A stretch of 12,790 nt of DNA, taken from assembly GCA_052139595.1 (NCBI GenBank), contig JBKQWK010000200.1, positions 1 through 12,790 of the forward strand, in the 5' to 3' direction. The notes under the pieces were generated by a model that made no database searches, had not been told where the DNA came from, and saw only the letters and a program-made list of their open reading frames with translations. A program made the translations under genes and the position numbers. Shown here piece after piece: positions 1 to 5,994 of this stretch (within the stretch, counting starts at the first letter, position 1; the number at the start of each line of letters is the position of its first letter). This stretch comes from JBKQWK01 sp052139595 (GTDB lineage Bacteria > Actinomycetota > Thermoleophilia > UBA2241).

Positions 1-241
1 GGCGGCGCCCGGTGCTCCACGCTGGTGATCCGATCCAGTAGTCCAGGATCCAGCAGTTCAGCTCTTCTGCGCACGTGTAAGAAATGCAGCCCTGCGGTGT
101 TCTTAGAAATGGACGCACCAAACGACACTGAGGGAGGCTCCAAAGGCGCTGCTTGATAAGTCCTTCACAAAACGGAGTAAACTAGTCCGGATAACGCAAC
201 GTTCAGCTCGTCTCGCAGACGAGACAAAGGATGGTCATCGT
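1..241. other. Upstream region with no assignable gene
   Basis: No convincing gene is seen. The + frame starting at base 1 is open to a TGA at 154-156, and its translation has one CKKC motif but is otherwise Ser-rich and unlike a known domain. The opposite strand is also open over much of 1-140 without a clear start or ribosome site. Either could be the edge of a gene, but neither can be supported. A weak promoter for the gene at 242 may lie here: TTGATA (153-158) and TAAACT (178-183) with a long 19-bp spacer. An alternative -35-like TTCACA lies at 164-169 without a good partner. Confidence 0.3.
207..230 (+). promoter_or_regulatory. Leader hairpin next to the ribosome binding site
   Basis: CTCGTCT (207-213) and AGACGAG (217-223) form a perfect 7-bp stem with a 3-nt loop. 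It ends just before the AAAGG sequence (226-230) that would serve as ribosome binding site for the ATG at 242. A second pairing, GTCTCG (210-215) with CGAGAC (220-225), competes with the first. A 4-codon frame (ATG 231, Met-Val-Ile-Val-stop) ends in a TGA that overlaps the ATG at 242, but its own ribosome site would be too close. The hairpin is seen directly; a role in translation control or message stability is inference. Confidence 0.35.
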
Positions 242-1141
242 ATGAAATTGAGAATCACGGCTTTGGTCACAGCTGTCGCGGCGGCCGCGCTTGCCGTCGC
301 TCTGCTGGTGCCGTTCGCCGGGGCCACCACCACCGGCACCACTTTCTCCTCCACCGCTGGCATCACCGCCGGCACCACTAGCGGCATGATGGGTGGTGGC
401 GTCGGTACCAGCGGCATGATGGGTGGTGGCGTCACGACCGGCGTCAGCACTTCCACGAGCACGGCGACCAGCACCGTCACCACAAGCGGCTGGCGCACCG
501 GCATGTGGAACAGCTCCGGCATGTGGGGTGGCACCGGCATGTGGGGCACCGTTAATGGCATGAGCTGGCTCGCGGAGAATCCGGCCGCTCTCAAAGCGTG
601 GACGCAGCTCCGCACGAGCCAGCAGCAGGCGATGCAGAAGTGGTATGAGACCTACAAGGGCAATCTCACGACGTCTGCCGCCCAGCAGGCGCTGCACACC
701 CTCTGGACGACGTTCGTCAACCAGACGAAGGCTTTCTCTCAGCAGTACGCCAAGGGTGCCACGTGGATTTGTCCCGCGACCGGCATGTGGAGCGGCTGGG
801 GTATGAGCGGCATGATGGGTGGCCACTCCTGGAACGCCAAGGACATGTGGGGCGCTGCCTATGGGGCGAGCTGGTTGACCAGTCATCCCGCTGCCTTCGG
901 TCAGTGGCTGGCCATGCGCAGCAAGCAAGTGGCGGGCGTCAACGCCTGGGTGCGCAAGTATGACCACGCCCTCAAGAGCAAGGCCGCCCAGACGGCACTG
1001 CAGCACATGAATGTGCAGCATCGCGCGCAGGTGAAGGCGTTCTACACGCAGCACGGTCTGTCAGCGAGCAGCACTCGCATGAGCTACGGCGCCGGTGGCT
1101 GGATGGGCCTCGGCGGCATGTGGGGCGGCTTCGGCTGGTAA
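242..1141 (+). CDS. Exported Met/Gly/Trp-rich protein with duplicated 70-residue domain
   Basis: The 299-residue product opens with a signal peptide: Lys-Arg n-region, hydrophobic residues about 7-25, and likely cleavage near AGA at 26-28. Residues 29-85 are Ser/Thr/Gly-rich with two SGMMGGGV units (48-54 and 58-64). Residues 100-169 and 202-271 align without a gap, with 26 of 70 positions identical. Conserved positions include MWG, SWL, PAA, a Trp, AAQ.AL and KAF. Each unit is predicted helical and is preceded by a Gly-Met-Trp linker (GMW, MMGG); the C-terminus repeats the GMWGG pattern. There is one Cys (177). Met and His clusters could bind copper or another soft metal, but that is inference. 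The ATG at 242 has AAAGG 11 nt upstream. A small SHOCT protein and a cytochrome c follow on the same strand beyond a strong hairpin. I do not recognise a named family. Confidence 0.8.
   Translation: MKLRITALVTAVAAAALAVALLVPFAGATTTGTTFSSTAGITAGTTSGMMGGGVGTSGMMGGGVTTGVSTSTSTATSTVTTSGWRTGMWNSSGMWGGTGMWGTVNGMSWLAENPAALKAWTQLRTSQQQAMQKWYETYKGNLTTSAAQQALHTLWTTFVNQTKAFSQQYAKGATWICPATGMWSGWGMSGMMGGHSWNAKDMWGAAYGASWLTSHPAAFGQWLAMRSKQVAGVNAWVRKYDHALKSKAAQTALQHMNVQHRAQVKAFYTQHGLSASSTRMSYGAGGWMGLGGMWGGFGW
380..433 (+). repeat. 30-bp tandem repeat encoding SGMMGGGV units
   Basis: Two copies of an identical 24-nt stretch (380-403 and 410-433) lie 30 bp apart inside the exported Met-rich protein gene. They encode two consecutive 10-residue units beginning SGMMGGGV. 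The period is a multiple of three, so copy-number change would keep the frame. The middle of the repeat resembles bases 1766-1804 in the cytochrome gene downstream. Confidence 0.85.
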
Positions 1142-1161
1142 GGCCGACGTTTAACGCCTGA

Positions 1162-1211
1162 GTCACGGCTCCGGCCGGAAGCTGAAAAGCGCTTTCGGCC
1201 GGAGCCGTGAC
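1162..1211 (+). terminator. 21-bp stem-loop between the exported protein gene and the SHOCT gene
   Basis: Arms 1162-1182 and 1191-1211 are reverse complements over 21 positions, with an 8-nt loop (TGAAAAGC). The only non-Watson-Crick pair is 1178 with 1195. It is G.U in the + transcript but C/A in the - transcript, which suggests that the + strand RNA forms the structure. It begins 21 nt after the stop codon at 1141. No T-run follows (GACGACC), so it is either a U-less terminator or a 3' stabiliser that sets the ratio of the first gene to the two genes downstream. The structure is plain in the sequence; its role is inferred. Confidence 0.7.
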
Positions 1212-1290
1212 GACGACCAGGTGCCGGCTCGGGGGAATGCTCTTGGCGGGCACACCTTACAATTCGCAACGCAAACGGAGTGTGACAACA

Positions 1291-1557
1291 ATGATGTGGG
1301 ACAACGGTTGGGGTAACGGCGGGTGGTTTGGAGGAGCGTTCATGCTCCTTATGATGATTCTCTTCCTGGCGGCGGTCGTCGTGGCCATCATCTTTGTCGT
1401 ACGCGCCTTGAGTTCGCACGCAGCGCCGCCGACACCGGCCGAGAGAAGGCCGCGCAGCGAGGAGCGCTTCGAGTCAGCGCAAGACATCCTCAAGCGCCGC
1501 TACGCTGCCGGCGAGATCGATCGCGAGGAGTACCTGCAGAAGCGCGACGAGCTGTAG
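1291..1557 (+). CDS. Small SHOCT-domain membrane protein
   Basis: This 88-residue protein starts at the ATG at 1291, with ACGGAG (1275-1280) as ribosome site. The frame is open further upstream, but that part reads across the hairpin arm and is unlikely to be translated. Residues 1-17 are Trp/Gly-rich (WDNGWGNGG). One transmembrane helix lies at about 18-42, followed by a Pro/Arg-rich cytoplasmic linker. The C-terminal motif at about 61-88 (ILKRRYAAGEIDREEY) is a SHOCT domain, a short helical module found at the ends of many bacterial membrane proteins and thought to mediate oligomerisation. The cytochrome gene starts 4 nt after its stop, so the two are almost certainly cotranscribed. No catalytic residues are visible. 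Confidence 0.85.
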   Translation: MMWDNGWGNGGWFGGAFMLLMMILFLAAVVVAIIFVVRALSSHAAPPTPAERRPRSEERFESAQDILKRRYAAGEIDREEYLQKRDEL

Positions 1558-1561
1558 TCGC

Positions 1562-2080
1562 ATGGCGACGCGCATTGGCAGGGATCTCACAGTCGCCGCC
1601 ATCGCACTGGTCGTCGCCGTCATCGCGGTAGCGGATGTCGTTGTCCTGGGAACTCAGCGACACGCGAGCGGTTCGGCGGCTTCCCGCGGCGAAGTCATCT
1701 TCCAGACTGGACAGGATGTAAATGGCGTTCCCATTGCGCGTATCGGGAGCGAAAACGGTGGCGACATGATGGGTGGCGGCGTGTCAGACAACGGCATGAT
1801 GGGTGCCACGTGTGCGAACTGTCACGGTGCCGACGGTCGCGGACGCTCGACGTCGACCTTCACGGCTCCGAACATCACCTACGCCAACCTCACCGACCCC
1901 AAGGGGATGCTGATGCCCGACGGTACCCGCGGCCCGGCCTACACTGCGGCCGGGATCCAGAGGGCTGTCACGCAGGGTCTCGATGCCAGCGGTCAGCAGC
2001 TTTCGCCGATCATGCCGCGTTGGCAGCTCACACAGACCGAATGGACCGACCTGCTCGCCTATCTGAAAACGCTGAGGTAG
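1562..2080 (+). CDS. Membrane-anchored class I c-type cytochrome
   Basis: The 172-residue product has an uncleaved N-terminal anchor (about residues 10-30), so the haem domain should face outside the cytoplasmic membrane. The single haem c site is CANCH (Cys84, Cys87, His88) followed by GADGRG. Met151 in LSPIMPRW is the likely distal haem ligand, and the final helix (about 156-171, TEWTDLLAYLKTL) is typical of mono-haem cytochrome c. Residues 69-81, just before the haem site, are MMGGGV, three residues, GMMG. This nearly matches residues 49-61 of the exported protein at 242-1141. Related cytochromes as I recall them also have a Met/Gly-rich stretch before CxxCH, so the motif may be partly family-typical. 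The gene is probably translationally coupled to the SHOCT gene. Its redox partner is not in the window. Confidence 0.9.
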   Translation: MATRIGRDLTVAAIALVVAVIAVADVVVLGTQRHASGSAASRGEVIFQTGQDVNGVPIARIGSENGGDMMGGGVSDNGMMGATCANCHGADGRGRSTSTFTAPNITYANLTDPKGMLMPDGTRGPAYTAAGIQRAVTQGLDASGQQLSPIMPRWQLTQTEWTDLLAYLKTLR

Positions 2081-2157
2081 CGCCACGCTCATAGCGCACC
2101 GCCCCGGGCTTGAGGGTCGGAGTCTGGCCACGGCCAGGAGGCCGGAGGCCGCGACGA
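2081..2157. terminator. GC-rich convergent gap with inverted repeats
   Basis: This 77-bp gap lies between the convergent cytochrome (+) and decarboxylase-like (-) genes. It contains four GGCC blocks. CTGGCC (2124-2129) and GGCCAG (2132-2137) form a 6-bp inverted repeat with only 2 nt between the arms, so a hairpin would more likely use the outer blocks. No T-run follows on either strand. A bidirectional terminator is plausible from position but weakly supported. Confidence 0.25.
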
Positions 2158-2679
2158 TTACTCGGTCTGGTCGAGAAAGCGGGCCTCGTCCTGGCGCAGA
2201 CCGACGAGGCCAAACGTGAGCCGGTAGAGCAGATAGTCGGTCACGTTGCCGAGCAGATTGCCGATGCGGATCATGCGCAGGACGATGTGGATGGCTTCGG
2301 CCTTCTCTTCGCCGTACACGTCGCGCAAGCGCTGCTCGGCGTCGCGGTCGGGCTGGGCGTTGGTCTGTGCCCAGTGGCGGGCGTAGAGCAGCGCCGGCAG
2401 TTCGTCGGCCGGCGCGTTCTGCGGTATGGAGCCGGCCAGCAGTTCGCGCAGTTCGGGCTCGGAGATGCCGCTGGCCAGCGACTGACGGGAGTGGTAGTAG
2501 CTGCAGTAACGGCAACCGTTGACTTCGGTAACGACCATCATCAGGCGTTCGCGAAAATCGAAAGAGATCAGCTCGCGCATGGCGCGGCGAATCAGCCGCC
2601 GGCGCGCCATCACGAAGCGAACATCCGTGAGGAACTGGCCGGGGCGGGAGTAAATGCGGCGGTGAAACCTCTCAGTCAC
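2158..2679 (-). CDS. Carboxymuconolactone decarboxylase/AhpD-like family protein
   Basis: Read from the GTG at 2679, the product has 173 residues. It carries the AhpD-type redox motif Glu52-x3-Cys56-x2-Cys59-x3-His63 (EVNGCRYCSYYH). In this family the motif supports peroxidase or disulfide-relay chemistry. The rest is helical and ends LVGLRQDEARFLDQTE. The frame is open upstream to an ATG at 2832, but that extra part is Arg/Cys-rich, unlike the family, and would overlap the divergent GNAT gene. Homologues as I recall them begin close to the FHRRIYS segment, which favours GTG 2679. The ATG at 2610 is another option. No strong ribosome site precedes any of these. The exact substrate is unknown. 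Confidence 0.85.
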   Translation of the reverse strand: MTERFHRRIYSRPGQFLTDVRFVMARRRLIRRAMRELISFDFRERLMMVVTEVNGCRYCSYYHSRQSLASGISEPELRELLAGSIPQNAPADELPALLYARHWAQTNAQPDRDAEQRLRDVYGEEKAEAIHIVLRMIRIGNLLGNVTDYLLYRLTFGLVGLRQDEARFLDQTE

Positions 2680-2830
2680 TCCAACATGGTACCATCCTCG
2701 CCCGAGGTCACGTCCGTCGCGGCAGGCCCGCCCAAGGTTACGGTTGGGACGGCAGGATGGGCCAACGCAGTGCCGGTACGCGACTCGGCGCCGGGCCGGA
2801 CGGCCGAGAAAATGTGCGGGAGACAAGCAC
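2680..2830. promoter_or_regulatory. Divergent promoter region, AhpD-like gene and GNAT gene
   Basis: About 150 bp separate the two divergent starts. A 10-bp perfect palindrome, ATGGTACCAT, lies at 2686-2695, just upstream of the GTG at 2679. Its TACCAT half matches a -10 box at 4 of 6 positions, but no good -35 is placed behind it. GGGAG at 2818-2822 is a good ribosome site for the GNAT gene at 2831. Promoter positions are uncertain. Confidence 0.3.
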
Positions 2831-3322
2831 ATGCGGTTAGCTGAGGCTCAGGACGTTGAGAAGCTCGTCGAGCTAATGGCAGCTTTTTACGAGGAGTCTG
2901 GCTACGCGCTGGACCGTCCGCGTGCCGGCGCGGCCTTCGCCGCCCTGCTGAACGATCCTCGGCTCGGCCGAATCTGGCTCATACAGCAGGGTTCGGCCGA
3001 CGTCGCGCCGGGTTCGGCCGACGTTGGGTACGTGGTAGTCACGTTTGTCTTTGCCATGGAGTACGGCGGGATCATGGCCATCGTCGATGACTTTTTCATT
3101 CGGCCGACGTCGCGGGGTATGGGTCTGGGCACGGCGACACTCGCCGAGGTGCGCACTTTCTGTTCCGGCCTCGGCGTACGGGCCATGACGGTTGAGGTCG
3201 GTCCTGAAAACGCCGTCGCTCAGTCGGTGTATTGCCACGCCGGCTTCGAGAAGACCGACCGTCAACTGATGACGCTGTGTCTGACGGCCATTGACGTATC
3301 TTCTCCTCGGTCGCTACTCTGA
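2831..3322 (+). CDS. GNAT-family N-acetyltransferase
   Basis: The 163-residue product starts at the ATG at 2831 with GGGAG 8 nt upstream. It has the GNAT fold pattern: an N-terminal helix rich in acidic residues (EAQDVEKLVELMAAFYEE), the motif A strand (IVDDFFIRPTSRG), and the acetyl-CoA pyrophosphate loop R-G-M-G-L-G at about residues 97-102. A motif B-like segment near the end (ENAVAQSVYCHAGFEKTDRQ) is typical of small-molecule or protein-amine acetyltransferases. The acceptor substrate cannot be read from the sequence. Between two beta strands the protein has a short in-frame duplication (GSADVAP then GSADVG) from a 21-bp DNA repeat. The gene stands alone, divergent from the AhpD-like gene. 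Confidence 0.9.
   Translation: MRLAEAQDVEKLVELMAAFYEESGYALDRPRAGAAFAALLNDPRLGRIWLIQQGSADVAPGSADVGYVVVTFVFAMEYGGIMAIVDDFFIRPTSRGMGLGTATLAEVRTFCSGLGVRAMTVEVGPENAVAQSVYCHAGFEKTDRQLMTLCLTAIDVSSPRSLL
2989..3024 (+). repeat. In-frame 21-bp-period microduplication in the GNAT gene
   Basis: Two identical 15-nt copies of GGGTTCGGCCGACGT (2989-3003 and 3010-3024) are offset by 21 bp. They encode two GSADV units in a loop between beta strands. The near identity suggests a recent slippage event that kept the reading frame. Confidence 0.8.
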
Positions 3323-3428
3323 GTGCGACGGTTCAGCCAGGTGTGGCGGGCAGCCTTCTCCAGCCTCTGCCCGCGGCAGCTCGAAATCGTCGCGGTTCTG
3401 GCACCAGTTCGCGATCAGGGGGAGTACT

Positions 3429-4952
3429 GTGACGGGCCAAGACCATCCCGACAGTTTGAGCGGCGGCGACGGCGAATATCTCAACGGTGGTGAGAACGTG
3501 GGCGGCGAGAGTGGCGAGAAGGTCGACCACGGCGGTAGCGGCAACAGCGGCCGCGGGCGGATGACGCGTCGGCAGCTGCTGGTGGGCGCCTCGGTGGTGG
3601 GTGCGTCAGCCGTCGCTATCGGCTCGCTCCTGGCGAGCGATGCCTTTACCGCCGGCACGCGCGGGGACGAGTCCGCTCCGCCCGGCAAGACCAGCTTCCC
3701 CGATCTCGGCTACCCGATGCCTGGCGACATGCGGCCGGACGCGCCGGAGCTAGCCGCGCGCGGCCCGTTCCACGTTGGCGTCCGCGGCTGGACTCTCACC
3801 AATCCGAACCAGCTCGACATGGTGAAGTACAGCGCCACCAATACGGACCCACGCTACAATCGGCCGCTGCCGATCATGGTGTGGTACCCGGCGATCATCC
3901 CTGGGCACGAGCCCGAACTGACGACCTACTCGGATACGTTAGGTAGCGGTCCCGGTAACCCGGCGCGCCCCGTCATCCCCTTCAAGTTCCCGGGGCGTGC
4001 TCTGCGCGACGCGCGCCCAGACACGAGCAAGGCTGCCTACCCGCTGTTGATTGTCTCCCACGGTTACCCGGGGTCGGACGTGCTGCTCACCAACTTGACG
4101 GAGAACCTGGCCTCCAAGGGGTACGTGGTGGTCGCCATCCAGCACACCGATTCCACGCATGCGGACGCGACCGTTTTCGCCAGCACACTGCGCAACCGGG
4201 CACTCGACATCAACTTCGTCCTCAAGACCATGGCCGAGTTGGGGGCCAAGGGTTCGGGCAGCTTCCTTTCTGGCCTTGTCGACGCGAACAACACGGCGCT
4301 CATCGGCTACTCGATGGGCGGCTATGGAGTACTCATCTGCGCTGGCGCTGGCATTACTCCAGCGTTCGCCACGGCGTCGTACTGGAATGCCGGTGACACC
4401 TTGCAGTTCCTCGAGGCGAGCGACCCGAACTTCTCAAGCCTGGTGGATTCGCGCGTCAAGGCGATCGTGCCCATTGCGCCCTGGGGCGGCACCTACGGCG
4501 CCTGGGATGCGACCGGGCTGAGCGGGATCAAGGTGCCGGCGCTCTTTATCGGCGGCGACCAGGACCAGACGGCGCCCTACGCTGGTGTCAAGTTCATCTT
4601 CACGAACGCGACCAACTCCGACCGCTACCTGCTCGTGCACCACGCCGGCGATCACGAAGTCGCCGTGAACCCGGCGCCGCCGATCACCTTCACCCGCTGG
4701 CGCGACTATGTGCACTACCAGGAGCCGGCGCTCGACAATACGCGTACTAACAACGTGAATCAGCACTTCATCACGGCGTTCCTTGGCCTGCACCTGCAGG
4801 ATGTGAGCAGCTACGCTGACTATCTCAACGTTGATTACGTGAACTCCGACGACAGCAACAACTACAACAATACTGGCTATCCGGCAGGCATCTGGAAGGG
4901 CTTCAAGGAGTGGTCGGCCGTCGGTCTGGAGATGCACCACAACTCGCTCTAG
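3429..4952 (+). CDS. Tat-exported alpha/beta hydrolase (esterase/lipase-like)
   Basis: Starting at GTG 3429, with a strong AGGGGGAG ribosome site 5 nt upstream, the product has 507 residues. A long Gly-rich n-region precedes a twin-arginine motif (M45-T-R47-R48-Q-L-L) and a hydrophobic stretch to about residue 70, so it should be exported folded by the Tat pathway. ATG 3561 (M45) would give a standard-length Tat signal but lacks a good ribosome site. The hydrolase domain shows an HG-type oxyanion segment (SHGYPGS, His211), the nucleophile elbow GYSMGG with Ser295, Asp379 in DQTAP (Asp377 is an alternative) and His409 in AGDHEV. The triad is complete. The layout resembles PAF-acetylhydrolase/dienelactone-hydrolase-like and cutinase-like esterases. 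The substrate is not determined; no binding domain or anchor is seen. Confidence 0.87.
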   Translation: MTGQDHPDSLSGGDGEYLNGGENVGGESGEKVDHGGSGNSGRGRMTRRQLLVGASVVGASAVAIGSLLASDAFTAGTRGDESAPPGKTSFPDLGYPMPGDMRPDAPELAARGPFHVGVRGWTLTNPNQLDMVKYSATNTDPRYNRPLPIMVWYPAIIPGHEPELTTYSDTLGSGPGNPARPVIPFKFPGRALRDARPDTSKAAYPLLIVSHGYPGSDVLLTNLTENLASKGYVVVAIQHTDSTHADATVFASTLRNRALDINFVLKTMAELGAKGSGSFLSGLVDANNTALIGYSMGGYGVLICAGAGITPAFATASYWNAGDTLQFLEASDPNFSSLVDSRVKAIVPIAPWGGTYGAWDATGLSGIKVPALFIGGDQDQTAPYAGVKFIFTNATNSDRYLLVHHAGDHEVAVNPAPPITFTRWRDYVHYQEPALDNTRTNNVNQHFITAFLGLHLQDVSSYADYLNVDYVNSDDSNNYNNTGYPAGIWKGFKEWSAVGLEMHHNSL

Positions 4953-5062
4953 CAGTCTGACGACCGTACCGTTCGGCCGGTCCATTACCCACAGTGTGGT
5001 CGATTTGCATGAGCGATAGCCATGTGGCACCAAGTCGACGTCAGCGAGCTGCGCATGCTTTG

Positions 5063-5088
5063 AGAGGCTGTCCCCGTGGCCAGCCTCT
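5063..5088. terminator. Hairpin between convergent hydrolase and ABC permease genes
   Basis: AGAGGCTG (5063-5070) and CAGCCTCT (5081-5088) form a perfect 8-bp stem. Two more C-G pairs can form inside it after one mismatch, closing a CCGT loop. It lies in the 229-bp gap (4953-5181) between convergent genes and is symmetric, so it could serve both. No clear T-run follows in either direction. The rest of the gap shows no gene. Confidence 0.45.
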
Positions 5089-5181
5089 GACTGTCGTAGG
5101 GCAGCCTGTGCGGCGAGCGCCGAAGCGACGGCGCGTCGGGAGCTGAGTTGGCGGCCCGTCACGACTTCAAGCAGCGGCTCG

Positions 5182-5994
5182 TCAGGGAGTGGTGTTGCGG
5201 TAGAGCCGCAAGGCGATGACGAAAAAGACGATGAGGATGCCGGCCGACCAGGCGAGCGACTGCCAGACCCAGTGGGCCGCCGGGCCGCCTTCGAGCAGGG
5301 CGCGGACAGCGGCGATGGTGACGCTGAGCGGCTGGTTACGCGCAAACGGTTGCAGCCAGCCGGGCATGGTTTCCACCGGAACGACCGCTGAGCTGGCAAA
5401 CATGAGAATGAAGAAGGGCAGAATGCCGGCGACCTGCGCGGTCTCGGGGTCTTTGGTCACCAGACCGATTGTGGCGTAGATCCAGGAGAAGGCGTAGCCG
5501 AAAGCGACGATCAGCGCCATGCCGGCGATGATGGAATCGGCGCCGGCGTGAAAGCGAAAGCCGACCAGCATGCCCAGACCAACCATGAGTGCCAGGGAGA
5601 AGAGGGTGCGCAGGAGGTCGGCCAAGGTGCGGCCGGCAAGCACGGCCGAGCGGGCCATTGGCAAGCTGCGAAAGCGATCGATGATGCCGCTCTTCAGGTC
5701 TTGTGCGAGGCCGATCGAGGTGGTCATGCCACCAATCAGCACAGCCTCAAGAAAGACCGCCGGGACGACGTAGTCGACGTAGCTGACGCCGGGAATGTGA
5801 ATCGCCCCGCCAAGGACGTAGCGAAAGAGAACAAGCAGCATCATTGGCTGCAATGTGCCGATGATGAGCAGCCGTGGCGTGCGCAGGATGCGCAAGAGAT
5901 TGCGCTTCGCGCTGCCGACGATGTCGCGCAGGGCAAGTCCGATCGTGAGTGACCCCATTGCCGGCTCGCGCCGATCGCGGTCAGGACTGGCCAT
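5182..5994 (-). CDS. ABC-2 type permease, DrrB-like
   Basis: The 270-residue product has six predicted transmembrane segments (about residues 41-61, 74-96, 122-146, 152-178, 186-206 and 246-264). Residues 99-118 (DLKSGIIDRFRSLPMARSAV) form the cytoplasmic coupling-type helix typical of DrrB/ABC-2 permeases. The segment ATIGLVTKDPETAQ and the FFILMFASSAVVPVETMPGW region match the family pattern for drug and lipid exporters. Its ATG shares one base with the TGA of the ATPase gene upstream (TGATG), so translation is coupled and the two should form one complex. ATG at residue 13 is a possible alternative start. The transported compound is unknown; a hydrophobic drug, lipid or secondary metabolite is usual for the family. 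Confidence 0.92.
   Translation of the reverse strand: MASPDRDRREPAMGSLTIGLALRDIVGSAKRNLLRILRTPRLLIIGTLQPMMLLVLFRYVLGGAIHIPGVSYVDYVVPAVFLEAVLIGGMTTSIGLAQDLKSGIIDRFRSLPMARSAVLAGRTLADLLRTLFSLALMVGLGMLVGFRFHAGADSIIAGMALIVAFGYAFSWIYATIGLVTKDPETAQVAGILPFFILMFASSAVVPVETMPGWLQPFARNQPLSVTIAAVRALLEGGPAAHWVWQSLAWSAGILIVFFVIALRLYRNTTP

Noticed and set aside
1..156. Possible C-terminal coding fragment with a CKKC motif at the left edge
   Set aside because: The frame is open to a TGA at 154, but codon use and composition are not convincing and the opposite strand is equally open, so no gene is called.
231..245. Four-codon leader peptide overlapping the first gene's ATG
   Set aside because: Its ATG directly abuts the AAAGG sequence, leaving no spacing for initiation, so that site more likely serves the ATG at 242.
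203..1054. 283-codon - strand frame opposite the Met-rich protein
   Set aside because: The His/Ala/Gly-rich translation mirrors the repeated Met/Gly codons of the real gene, which has a signal peptide and an internal domain duplication.
4434..5399. 321-codon - strand frame across the hydrolase 3' end, the convergent gap and the permease
   Set aside because: It overlaps two well-supported genes and reads as low-complexity sequence without motifs.
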